60,000 nt of DNA from Membranipora membranacea. Its lineage: Eukaryota; Bryozoa; Gymnolaemata; Cheilostomatida; Membraniporidae. A program made the translations under genes and the position numbers. The notes under the pieces were generated by a model. It was not told the DNA's origin. It saw only the letters and a program-made list of their open reading frames with translations, and made no database searches. The stretch lies in the NCBI GenBank assembly GCA_914767715.1, contig OU612069.1:19219387-19279386 (forward strand), read 5' to 3'. Every line of letters begins with the position of its first letter. The first letter of the stretch is position 1. Of the stretch, positions 10,991-22,028 are shown piece after piece.

Positions 10991-12596
10991 AATCTCAATA
11001 TTTACCATTAAATGACCCTCACCCACCTGTGGAGAAACTGTTACTAGTAGGTCTTGATGTAAAACTGTTCTTAAACTCCATGCTTTTTGGGGCTATAGTA
11101 AATAAAGTAATTGCAGCTTCTTTGCTCAAGAAGGTTATATCTTACCCTTCTTTGAGGGTTACTACCAGTGGTGTTGAGAGGAAGTAATTCTTACCCTAAC
11201 CCTGTCAGGCCAACGGCCTGAAGCCGTGGTGGGTGCGGGAGGGGCAGCTGAGCGCCCTCCTGCGCTGGAAGATTTTTCACATAAGGGAGCAAAATGGAGC
11301 AAATCTATCCATCTCACAGTGAAATAATGTAATCACTTATACATGTGATAATCCCCTTACAATCTTGCTTTGACTGCTTTGCTACGGTAAATTGGAGTCG
11401 TTAAAATTTGCCCTGCTGGAATTTCCAGTCCCATTCCACAAAGCTAACCTACTTAAAATGAACATGTCCTTTGAATAATAACCAACTCTTATTCATTCCT
11501 TCATTACAAACACCTGCTAGGCATAGTGTGCCTGCAAATTTCCAATAACATCACTCACAGAGACAACTAGTTAGAACACAAGTATGATGATGATGGTGGT
11601 GAATGAGTGAGTCCAGTCTAATAACCTGAATTGAATAAGGCACAGGGTGGGTGAATGAGAGAGAGAAAGAAGAATGAGACTGAGAATGAAACTCTAACTG
11701 TTTCCTCTATCCACCCACCAACAAGCTTAATCTATTGAAGTACATCCAATGTGGAATATATTAGAATTATATTACTTCTTAGTCTTGAAGAATCGAAATT
11801 CAGAAGAGATTGTTGTTACTCCATTGAAAAATAGGAAAAGCATGGACACTCATGGGAAAACCACTGAGCTTCAGATTTTGCTTTAGCAAGAATATATTAT
11901 GATTATTCCCGTAGAATAGAGTCAAATGTGCAATTCCCCATCAAAAAAATGTACACATGTGAATTTTAGGTTATGACCTTCGAATGACCTGGTCGAAATG
12001 CAGATGAACACGCAACAGATCAATCTTGTGGGTGGGTAGTTATAATTTCAAGAAGTGTGTTCCAACTAAAAGACTTGAATAAAGTTTCCTTTGTAACGGT
12101 CACTGACAACTCCAACTAAAAGAGAAGAAAAATGTATCAGGATGGACATTCAGTGCAGTTTAGCCCACCCCAACGCTGATGATGGAGCGTTGGGGCTACC
12201 CCAACACCAAAAACTCTTACCCCAACGTCGTTGGGGACCGTTGGGGCTCCCCAACACCGCTGGTTACTACACCTTTAATGTCTGTTATACAAGTATACTT
12301 TTTAATTTCCGAAAATAAAGTTACCCTGTCCTCTGGATCGAAGCTCACAAAAGCAGGTTTTGTACACCAGCTCTAGCTTAGAACTGATGCACAGCAATTA
12401 CTGAGAAAGCTAAGTAATTAACATGAGTGCAAGAAATAATTTACAAACGCAAAGATTTATTATAGATTATAACTCACGCAAGTAAATAGAAAATATCCAC
12501 TTTATAAATTGCTGCACCAAAATATATCGCTTGAGCAAAAAAGAATCTGAACTAGCAGACAAGATTCGCCTAGCGAGACCTCGCGCGCGGTACCTG
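10991..12596. other. Intergenic DNA with a CCCCAAC palindrome cluster
   Basis: No coding exon is supported. About 11210-11290 is unusually GC-rich. At 12168-12262 the motif CCCCAACG and its complement CGTTGGGG recur six or more times in alternating orientation, able to form several short stems. Confidence 0.5.
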
Positions 12597-12965
12597 TTAC
12601 GCCTGTGAAGGTGTCCAAGATGCCCCTGTGCCAGGTAAGTAGGCAGGGTTGCTATGGTTATAGCGTGTAATATGCTGCATTATATCAGGCCAACGAAGAC
12701 AAGACGTATTAGACGCCACCCTATAGAAGTTCACACTCAGACCATGTGCAATATCGAGTTGAAGTAGTAAACCTGCGGTTATGTTGAGCGGGTCCACATA
12801 TGGTTGTCTTGTTAGCAACTCAATGTCATCAACATGATTGATACATAATACAACACTACACCTGTCTTGCAGATGGATTTTGGTTGTGACAGTCATCATA
12901 CTGATCATATTCAGGGGGATATAATTCACATTTATGCGTTGAAGCATTAAACCGAAACTAGCCAT
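12597..12965 (-). CDS. Unidentified 122-residue open frame
   Basis: An ATG-initiated minus-strand frame of 122 codons with ordinary amino-acid composition. It has no motif I recognise, no signal peptide and no clear splice sites. It lies downstream of, and in the same orientation as, the gag remnant at 13.2-14.95 kb, so it could be decayed retroelement sequence. It could also be a chance frame. Confidence 0.25.
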   Translation of the reverse strand: MASFGLMLQRINVNYIPLNMISMMTVTTKIHLQDRCSVVLCINHVDDIELLTRQPYVDPLNITAGLLLQLDIAHGLSVNFYRVASNTSCLRWPDIMQHITRYNHSNPAYLPGTGASWTPSQA

Positions 12966-13232
12966 GCGAGGATATTTATAGCCTCAAAGAAGCCTGATCA
13001 GTGCAAAGTATCTCACCCACAGACCAATGACTTTGCAACAAAGCAGCGTAAACCAACAGAATGACAACCAGCCTTTATCATCAAATCAACCTCCCCTTCA
13101 CAAACTGTTGTTTTACCATCCACCAACGATTTGATTACCTCGGAGCTACCACAGTCCTTTGACAGCCAGTATCAACCAATGACTCACAATCAAGATTACC
13201 AATCAAAATATTTGTCATGGGTAATTGCGCCT

Positions 13233-13734
13233 CTAATTTTGCGTTGCGGGGCGAGTATCCAACGCACATGCTACCCCGTGGCCATTTCCCGGTCGGTTAG
13301 GGCACTTGTTTGGCGGGTGACTAGGCGAATCACACACAACATTTACGATCACGCTGGTAGCCTCCGCCAGCAGCTCCTTCTCTGCTCTTATTGGGACACT
13401 CACGGGCCATATGGCCATTACCTGAACACACAAAACATTGGCCACTTTTGACCACTTCCTCCCTTGAAGCAAGCATAGCACGAGCCTTACTGACCAGTTC
13501 TGCCAGTTGTAATTTATCAACATTGACTGTAGATTTCAGCTGCATGGCTACATCAGCTGGTAGACCTGACACAAATGCATATCTTATTAAAAGTTCACCA
13601 CCGGCTGCATGACCCATCAGAGCGACTAGCTTCCTTATGTCAGCTAAACATACATCAACAGACTCATTTTCCTGCAAAACTCTACTCTTGAGTTGATCAT
13701 TATGATGAAAACGGGTCTATGCTAGATACTGTAC
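13233..13734 (-). pseudogene. Ty3-like gag, C-terminal half with zinc knuckle
   Basis: The minus strand reads LQENESVDVCLADIRKL, a helical segment ending ASREEVVKSGQ, then CFVCSGNGHMARECPNK, a CCHC knuckle. A second half-knuckle follows, shifted one frame (CPNRPGNGHGVAC). This is the nucleocapsid end of a Ty3/gypsy-type gag. Its N-terminal half lies at 14733-14950, the two having been separated by a TTAA-flanked foldback insertion. Frameshifts and stops near 13,690 and 13,330 show the copy is inactive. Confidence 0.75.
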
Positions 13735-13738
13735 TTAA

Positions 13739-14728
13739 AGGCCGATCCCAATGAAGTTCTAACTTACTGCGTGTTTTTCATGAGGTTCTAAGCTCTCATT
13801 TGAGCTATTGGACAAAACTCTACACCTACCACAGGCAGATCTGTTGATGCTCGAAGATGACATCTCCATCAAACAGTCAATAAATTCAGTCACAATGGGA
13901 AACCATTTAAATGGCCTTTGACCTCTGACGTCATAGACAGTGTTTAACGTCTGCACTAATGGTTTTTACTGTTTGTATTATCCATTGCTATTTGATTGTT
14001 CCTAGCAAAATATCCAATAAAAATTAAGGTGATTGTAGCCTGATATCATAGTCACTCATTTCAAGGTTTTTGAGGGGATCTGTACCATCACTCCCCAAAT
14101 ATTTAGACTGCTCTAGTACGTGCTGTGGCGTGGGCATCTAGGGAGCATGCCAGCAATGAACTAGTTCATTAGTTATAAGTTCATTGATGCCAGGCCTGCA
14201 AGGGGCCTGAGTTGTGAAAGTAAGTAGATGTACAGTAATGAGTGAGAGAAGCAAATGTCTGAACTGATAAACGTACTAACTAAACTTTTACTACTTTTCA
14301 TTTCCATCATTCATCATCATCTATTATTTTGATTAACCACACCATTGATTGAAAATACTCTGGCCAGCAATACATTTTTTTCAAGTTCAATACATACATG
14401 TAGGCCTACTAACTAAATTAACTTACCAAATTTGTAGCAGCCATCTCTAGAGAAAGGCAGTAGAAGAACAAAATAGGTCTACTAGTTAATTAGAGAGCAA
14501 CAGTAGTTATAGTGCAGTGTAATCACAGCTTGGTAGAATGAATGTAATTTAAGAAAACACTGCTTGTGATGTCATGAGCTGGGACCGTACTGTTTTCATG
14601 AAGCATCAGCTTTGAGCATCAACAGATCTGCCTGTGGTAGGTGTAGAGTTTTGTCCAATGGCTCAAATGAGAGCTTAGAACCTCATGAAAAACATACAGT
14701 AAGTTAGAACTTCATTGGGATCGGCCTT
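13739..14728. mobile_element. TTAA-flanked foldback element (piggyBac-type MITE)
   Basis: A 990-bp insertion bounded by TTAA at 13735-13738 and 14729-14732. Its terminal inverted repeats are about 113 bp and nearly identical (about 13739-13851 and 14616-14728), starting AGGCCGATCCCAATGAAG. It holds no transposase. TTAA duplications are the known signature of piggyBac-family transposition. The insertion splits a gag reading frame, which lines up again if the insertion is ignored. Confidence 0.85.
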
Positions 14729-14732
14729 TAAC

Positions 14733-14950
14733 TCTGCTTTAAGCTTTTCATAGACTTGCTTGTCCTCGTCAGCCAACTGCTGATAGACTGCAAATGCTGG
14801 ACCAGACAAGAAAAGTGGAGCAAACTTAACAAGTTCTGTCACTCCTTGGAGCTCCGCAACTAACTCCAATTTCTCAATCAACACAGAAAACTCACCACTC
14901 GTGTTTTGGTCCTCATAGCTCTTGATAATATTTGAAACCTGATACTCCTT
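14733..14950 (-). pseudogene. Ty3-like gag, N-terminal half
   Basis: The minus strand reads SYEDQNTSGEFSVLIEKLEL, then LQGVTELVKFAPLFLSGPAF and a helix ending YEKLKAEL. This is the capsid-like segment of a Ty3-type gag, in the same orientation as the 13233-13734 fragment. The frame stops at the TTAA insertion point. Sequence upstream of 14950 shows no clear continuation. Confidence 0.7.
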
Positions 14951-15592
14951 GACATGATTGCCGAAATAGCTTGTAGAATAGAATCAACCTGTGTATGAAT
15001 CAAGGGATATGTATTTTTCTGCAACTTCAGTAAAAACCAGAGCAAGCCAAAATTACTGCTAGCACAGTGCTCACTAAAAACCAACTGACTCATCCAGAGC
15101 TATATGCACATACAGTCATTCACTATACAGTAAAAAGCTAATTATAAAGCCTTATCAGATGCACACAAATCACACGTCTGTTTCTGAGGTGTTGCTTCAA
15201 TTAAACATATCATTACCAGTCATCTGAAAGTTTTAAATTCTTGAGTAAGCAGCTTAGAGTTAGTTAGACCAGTATTAGCTTCACTTCATGTCATCTAACA
15301 TGTCTGTACTCCAAAATCAAAACCTGTTCATGGAGAAACTGGTTCACTCTGAACAATAATGATTTTTCACCACACAGCAATCTTTGGAGGAAAAAGCTCA
15401 AACCTGGTGAGCCCTGAGGAACTAGAGATGAGGCAGAAATACACTACTGCAGAAGCTATTCAACCGCCATCACACGTGAAAAGACAATAACGCTGCTACG
15501 CAACAAACGTATTGCAACATTGAAGTTTATCAATAACTGTGGCTATGTTTTTAGGTTCCTAGTGTTGCGGCTGTCAATACAGAGATCAAATA
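14951..15592. other. No gene seen
   Basis: Only short chance open frames. No repeats or domain signatures were recognised. Confidence 0.4.
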
Positions 15593-17234
15593 TGTCCAAA
15601 CTGCACCAGAGAGTGAGAAAGTGCATGAAATGTTGGCCACAACACGGGAGATGCGGATGCAGAACATTATTGCTCCAGTTCTCGATCCAGTGTCTGAGAT
15701 GAGGAAATAGCCAGACTTGTTCACAATTGAACACGTAAGTCTGTCCCTTTTAAATGTGACTGAGAACCACAGTCAAGTGATTACGACTGTTCCATCCAAT
15801 GTTTTGAGATACTCATTACTATGGCGACTTGACTATCTTGTTGTACCCTTATTGCAATTAGTATAATTCCAATAAACCCCCTGACAGAAATTTATTTGCC
15901 TTTTCTATTGCAGATGTACGCTGAAGCTCTCAAACTGACGGCTGTATAATGTGGATTGGGAATGGGAAGGTGTCCAGCCTCCAAAGTGTTTGAGACAGGG
16001 GTTGAGAAGTTGCTGGTTACGCTTGGCAAGGCTTTCCGAACTATGCTAAAAGAATATAAGAAAGCTCAGCCCTATTTAAAGAAACACCAAGGACAAAGTA
16101 ACTATTTTTCTTAAGATAAAAATGATCTTATAGAGCAGACCGACACCATTCCCACAATGCAAAATCAAACCAGAAATCCCAGGATGAGCAGTTAGATATC
16201 AATTATACTAAATAGTCGACCTGATCTGAATTGTATTTTGGGATAGGATATAGGATTATTGGGTGAAGGATTAAGATGCACCCAATTGCAATAAATACTC
16301 AACTTATAGGTGAAAGTATCAAAAGGCGCCCATGGTAAAAATTGAACACCTTGAGAGTGAGAAATGAGCTGGTAATACTAAACATGTGTAGGTAACTTTG
16401 TTTCATAGTTTTATGTCTGTCATATTTCTGTTTATAGATGATGATATGTCTCTCAGTACATTTGGCCTGATGCTGTTGCCGTTAAGTTTAGGAGAAATTC
16501 AGAATCACCTCTACTAGAAAGAAGATGTAAGTTTATGTATATCATATCTAGTGTTTCTGACAAACAAGGGACTCTGAATTGATTATTTTTCTGTCTCAGT
16601 ATCGATGGAAATGGTTTGTTGCACTGCTTCCCAAATAACCCTGATCTTTAGAAGGGGCAAGAGTGTTTTAATACTTATATTACCTGGTTAGATGAAAAGG
16701 TACATGTTATAACCTTTCATTGACACAGTTATGCGTCTTTGGCAAAGGCTTATTATGTATCAACAACACTTATTTGTAGTATTTTGTGGCGCTATGGGTA
16801 AGGCATGGTTCTTTCAATCGAGAGCTCCTGTGTTCGATTCCCGCCGTGTCACGGTGGTGTCAGAAAGAGCATCCGACCTCAAATGCTCCTGTGCCCCATC
16901 AGGATCAAGTCCGTAGACCCGTACTGATACTGAGACAACAAACCAAGCAACATCATGGTTTCCCACACGGTATCATAGGGTATCGCGACTATAAATGAAC
17001 GTGAGTTTTTGATACATATTAACATTTTCTGTGTGATTCTTTTGCAGCTGCAAGATGTGTCCAAGAAGCTAGCGTTAGTAATACAGGAGAACAGCATCAC
17101 CATATCGCTCAAAAGAACTGAGATTATTCAGAGGTCCTCTCTTGCTGCATTCTTCAGCCTGCACCATATTCTGGCAATACATTACCAGCCAAAATACTGT
17201 ATGACCCTGATAGAATATTGTGCAGGCTTAAAAT
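15593..17234 (+). pseudogene. Unrecognised multi-exon gene remnant
   Basis: Four plus-strand segments have good splice borders. 15593-15734 encodes APESEKVHEMLATTREMRMQ. 15914-16097 encodes VFETGVEKLL and FRTMLKEYKKAQPYL. 16452-16526 (approximate) encodes WPDAVAVKFRRNSESPLLER. 17048-17234 encodes ALVIQENSITISLKRTEII and IHYQPKYCMTLIEYCAGLK. Composition and helix patterns look like real protein, but I do not recognise the family. In-frame stops occur in the first exon (TAG 15708-15710) and second exon (TAA 15947-15949). A SINE lies in the last intron. It is probably a decayed gene copy, or part of a larger broken gene. Confidence 0.5.
16786..16990 (+). mobile_element. tRNA-derived SINE
   Basis: The head (16786-16850) has box-A-like TGGCGCTATGGG and, about 35 nt on, the box-B-like TGTTCGATTCC, with a GCCGTG acceptor-like end. 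A body of about 140 bp follows (GTCAGAAAGAGCATCCGACC and so on), resembling bodies of invertebrate tRNA SINEs. It lies in an intron of the 15.6-17.2 kb gene remnant. The 3' end is uncertain, as no clear target-site duplication was found. Confidence 0.7.
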
Positions 17235-17664
17235 GTAAGTCAAAAATCAAAGTGGCTGCAGTCACAACTCTTATCAATAAGTAACATTTTTTTCACAAAA
17301 CAACTCTTTTTTTGCATTTCTTGTAATATTTTATGTCTTTTATTATGATCAAGCTGTCTACGGTCAGAATTTAGTACAATTTTTCTCTAATAACAGATCA
17401 TGCCGATGCCCTTGACAATTCAATGCAATGAATAGGCCCAATAACAAAACTTACACACAACATTTCTATTCCGCAATGAACTATAGAAGTCGGCATGCCT
17501 TTTTTAGGTCTATTGATTGATTATCTTGTATTGCTTTGCTTATTTCAGCACTAATTATTATAGTGTAAATAAATTGTCTCCTATCTTAGCTCTGTCTATT
17601 TATGTAATTCAGAATGCAATCAATGTTCCTATAATAATATTTCTAATTCCTGTATGTTGCATAA

Positions 17665-18117
17665 TGACAAGTACTGGTGGGTACAGTTCCTGGAATAAAA
17701 TACGGTTCATGACCGTACCATTGAAAGGGTACTAAAAAGGAAACTAAAAAGGGTACAACAATTTGTGACAACATAGGTACCCTTTTTCTTAGCATGACCG
17801 TACCATAAGAGGGTACTAGAAACGGTATGTAATTCTGTACCATTTCATAACACATAGTACATGAGCGTACCACTAAACAAGGTACGCCCAGGGCGCATTT
17901 TAGTGTACCTTCTCAGAAATCATGGTACATGGTCGTACCATTATAAGGTACAAAATAATGTACCATTTTGAAATACATGGTACATGAGTGTACCTTCAAG
18001 AAGGTATGCAAGTAGCACATTGGGGTGTACCTTTTCACATATTATGTTGTCACAAATTTTGGTACCCTCAATATACCTTTATTGGTACCGTATTCGAATC
18101 TTTAGTTTTTACAGTGT
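17665..18117. mobile_element. Foldback element with an array of GTACC mini-hairpins
   Basis: The ends are inverted: AATACGGT ... GGGTAC ... AATTTGTGACAACATA on the left reappears reversed at about 18040-18100, and the right end reads CACTGTAAAAACTAAAG on the minus strand. Between them a unit of the type CATGAxCGTACC-spacer-GGTAC starts at 17708, 17793, about 17860, about 17927 and about 17984. In each, CGTACC can pair with the following GGTAC. There is no coding content. Most likely a non-autonomous DNA transposon. Confidence 0.65.
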
Positions 18118-18128
18118 ATAAATGTATA

Positions 18129-18820
18129 AAGCTGCGTTTACATGTGAGACAAATCGGCTAATAATAACAACTCCGACAGAGATTATGAATCTGCTCTATA
18201 ATCGTTGTCTGTCAACATGTCAACGATACGCTATTTACACACTGTTCATGCCTAACCGATTTCAACACAAACTTCCAACTCAACTTGTCTCTGATTGGCT
18301 AGTGAGACAACTAGTTGGTTTATTCAGTAGTAGTATTAGCTAGTAACTAGTAGTAACTAGTTAGTAATTCATAGCTGGAGAGTGGAGTCTCCTTCACTAG
18401 TCTCCCTAGTTGAAAGGCTACTGTTGTGCCCCTGCAGACCACTGACCAGGGAGGGTGGGACTGAGACTGACAGAGAGTCATGTTTAGTAATGATTCATCA
18501 TCTGATGAAGATGTTATAATAGCAGCAGCAGCAATAACTGTTATAACTATATTGCTGTACGTTGCTGCTAAGGACAAGGAAAGGGTGAGAGAAATATAAT
18601 GATCAATCATTATTACTTATACTCATTTATTGGCTGAACCATTCATAATCGTTAAGATCTGTCGTTCACTTGTGACATTGTCACAAGTGAACGATTTTGG
18701 ACAATACAGATTTAAACACCGATTTAAACACAGATTAGCTGTTTACACGGTCAGTCAAATCGATGACCTGTGTCGGAGTTGTTATTATTAGCCGATCTGT
18801 CGCACATGTAAACGCAGCTT
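18129..18820. mobile_element. 692-bp foldback element (MITE)
   Basis: Terminal inverted repeats of about 50 bp (18129-18179 and 18770-18820) start AAGCTGCGTTTACATGTG. TTAA overlaps the right border (18819-18822), while the left border reads TAAA, so a mutated TTAA target is possible. A perfect internal hairpin with 14-bp arms lies at 18663-18693. No transposase frame is present. Confidence 0.75.
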
Positions 18821-20133
18821 AAGTATTTACTTTGATATGAACAGTGGTTGTTTTTTGCTTTCCACACTTTAATTTTGGCTGAGGCAGATAACTAACAAAG
18901 ACTTTTTTTCCTTTTATTATTTTTTCTTATACTTTCCTGATGTTCTGAGAAAGCCTATGGCTTATAATAGATGTGACCATGAGATGAGTGATTTCCCGTT
19001 GTTAGGGGGTGATGATATTATCAGAATGTCTCCATTTGATCCCTTCATTGTCACTGTAGGGCAGATCCTTGATGTTTAGTATGTCCTCTCTGTGATACTG
19101 TAAGTTCTTTGCTTTTTACATGAATAGATAGCTGCTCATGAGTAGAATACAAGGATCCATACATTCATAAAAAACTACTTCAGTGGTGATAACACGTCTA
19201 AAGCCCGTATACTTTCTGTGAAAGTATTTTAACCTTGTCTTCCTTAATATGTAGCCTTAGAACCTTGGTTAAATTTTGTTAAGTCAAGTCGTGACTTTGA
19301 CTTGACTTGACTTCAAGATGACTTGACTTACCATGACTTGGACCCAAGTCTGCTCTTCTGACTCTTTCATTTGTGAGTTTGTCTTGTGACCTCTCTCAAT
19401 TATTGAGTAACACAGCACATACAGCTGACAAAAACTCAAGTTAAGTAATAATTCCACTACTTTCTTTGCTGTTGTGCTGATCATACATTTGTTCCTAGAT
19501 GTGATTTGCGACTGTGCATTGTCATAATATCGCAGAAGTTTCACAGCTGACCCCATTTATTGCCACATCTTTGGTTTGTGATAATTCATCAACTACATAG
19601 TGGGCAGACATCCATATAGGGAAATAAATCCTTTTTCATATAATATTCAAGCTACTATCATAAACATGAAATTGATGGGAATTACCAAGCGCAAAAAAAT
19701 ATATTGAATGATGATAGACAGTACAGAGCCAGAGTTATCTGCCCAGTTTCATAGAGTAGACAACTTCTTGTACAACATCAGGGAACTCGAAAGGAAGTAG
19801 TAAAATATCCGCAGATTGACAGATATCATGTCATTCACTGCTATTACCATTGCAATGTTTTATCATCATCCACACATAAGTCTGAGGGATGGTGGCTACA
19901 TATCCCAAACCTCTGTTTTCTTACTTTTTATGTCAAGTTCACATAATTTATACTTTATATTTTTTCGCAGTCAAGGTCTTTTTTCAATAATTTAATCAAT
20001 TTTGATTGTATTTTGAGTTTGAAAATTGCTTCGCAACAACCATTATCTTGTTATTAATTTGATGTCATATTGTCTTCGAAATAATTTTTGCTGGAAATTA
20101 ATATTAAAATGTTCCTAACAGGCTTTTTAATCT
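18821..20133. other. Non-coding DNA with a CTTGACTT repeat patch
   Basis: At about 19281-19340 the octamer CTTGACTT or its complement recurs at least five times, next to AAGTCAAGTCGTGAC. This resembles an end fragment of a foldback element. No exon is supported in the rest. Confidence 0.45.
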
Positions 20134-20337
20134 ATAGACAGTTTTCTGAGCTCTGATTTAGGCCTCAATTGGGAGTTATCCTCTCTCCAGTTTGGTACTT
20201 TTTATCCTAACATATGCGGTTTTCGATATAACCCTCTTTCAGCAGGTTTTTCCTATGCGGCTTGGGTGAAAAGTACCAAACTGGAGAGAGGACAACTCCA
20301 AATTGAGGCAAAAATAAGAGCCCAGAAAACTCTCTAT
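20134..20337. mobile_element. 204-bp MITE with 74-bp inverted arms
   Basis: Arms at 20134-20207 and about 20264-20337 match with few mismatches. Each begins ATAGA(C/G)AGTTTTCTG and ends in CTCTCCAGTTTGGTACTTTT. The central loop is short and non-coding. Flanking TA dinucleotides fit a mariner-type insertion, but this is not decisive. Confidence 0.8.
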
Positions 20338-22028
20338 TATAATTTTAAAACTCCAAACTCAACAGATATTGATTGAGCTATCAATAAAAAAAACCTGGTG
20401 TGTGGACTGCGTGTCAACAATAATGCTGATGCTACTACACAATTTAATTTCAAACCGTCATCCATGATTAAATGCCTCAGTGCCACATTGCCAATGCGCC
20501 CTTTAGTGTCCTTTCTAGGTTTAGTATAATTAATTTATAACACTGCTTACCTTTAGTACGGGTTATTGGCTGCTCTCAACTCAAATTCTAGGCATTGGTT
20601 TCCAACTGAAATAGATATTATTTTAGAAAGGTCAAACTTAAGTATCATTTCACTGAATCTGGCTTTTATGTGGATAATCAAGTCTCAATTTACTCGTACC
20701 ACAATATTAAAGGTAGAAGGAGGTTTCAATACTCCAATTTTACCTAAGATATCCCGGCTAGCAAAGAGCCTTTCGCTGAACTTGGAGTGATACCAAGAAT
20801 CTGCATAGTTATTGAATAGAGTTTTCAGTATTGTGATGCACACTTTCTCCGAACTTGTCAGTATAAAATAATATCAGATTCATAACTGTGTCGGAAACCA
20901 GAGAAATATCTTTGCGCGTAGCAAATAGCATAGTTAGCAGCTCAAACTAAGGACTCAAAACTTGTGTTAGAAAATTTGATTTGATTTCACACTAAAAGGA
21001 AAGTTAAGTAAGTAGCTATAAAGGTCAGCTTCGGATTATATATATAGGAAGATTTTTAAAAAGGTTGTGGTTTCATTTCTTCATATTCCGCAAAAATTGA
21101 AGCGGAGAGAATTATCTTCTCTTGGTGGCGGTTCTGTGACCCATTGTACTCATACCAACACCCGCCAGAAAACCAACCTACTCTACTCAAAGATGGAGGG
21201 GGTTCCCTTTTCACTGCATATGGGGTGTAGAAGCACACAGCATTCTTCTAGTATTTTTACTCTTACGCCATAAGGTTAGCTAGTATGAATGGACCAGTAA
21301 CAAATCAGAGATGACTTCTTGCGCCAGAAGTGAGCTTCGACATTTCAGATTGCATACCCTTATCCATCAGAACACTCCTGGCTCCAAACAATATTGCCAA
21401 GTATGCATAGAAGGGGCAAGTGAAAGAATTTCGGTTTACTTTTTATTCCATTTGCTATATCATAGTACTCACTTTCTTTCTGGTATAAACATAATTGGAT
21501 GCCCAGATCTTCAGCAGATATTCTCTCCCTTCAAAGATAAAAATATAACCTTCAAGTCACATTCTCATTGCCTCCTCTTAAGAGATGGTGATTGGTGACA
21601 AAGAATAAATGGCTAAATCATAAGTATCAAATTACAGATATTTTCAACCATAAAGTTTAAAGTTATAGAAGCGCTTTTGGGATTGTGATATTTGCTTGGG
21701 TAAAAAATAGCCCAATCGCATGCCGTTTATCATATTTTTCAAAGACTTCCTCCAACTTCAGGGCACCATGATCAGAGATTTTAGTATCTCATACATATTT
21801 TTACATTATAGCGTGATAAAGAGGAGACAACCTTAGTGGTTGAGAAAAGTTGAGAACAATTTTCATTTTAGTGAAGCAAATGGTTTCAGCTGTGTCCTTA
21901 GGCTGTTTAAAATTCTGTTATGGTGCTCTTAATAAGACTGAGACCTTTGAAATGATACCAAATATGGGGAGGCGCAACTTTAACATACTTCATGGGCAAG
22001 GTTGTCCATGTTTAAGTTTCTAACTTAC
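20338..22028. other. Downstream flank of kinase gene, possible terminal exons
   Basis: The kinase exon ending at 22029 stops at a donor, so at least one more exon should lie below it. A minus-strand candidate near 20790-20730 (acceptor TGCAG, reading WYHSKFSERLFASRDIL, then a GTAAAA donor) and another frame at 21056-21238 are possible. Neither is supported by homology. Confidence 0.3.
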
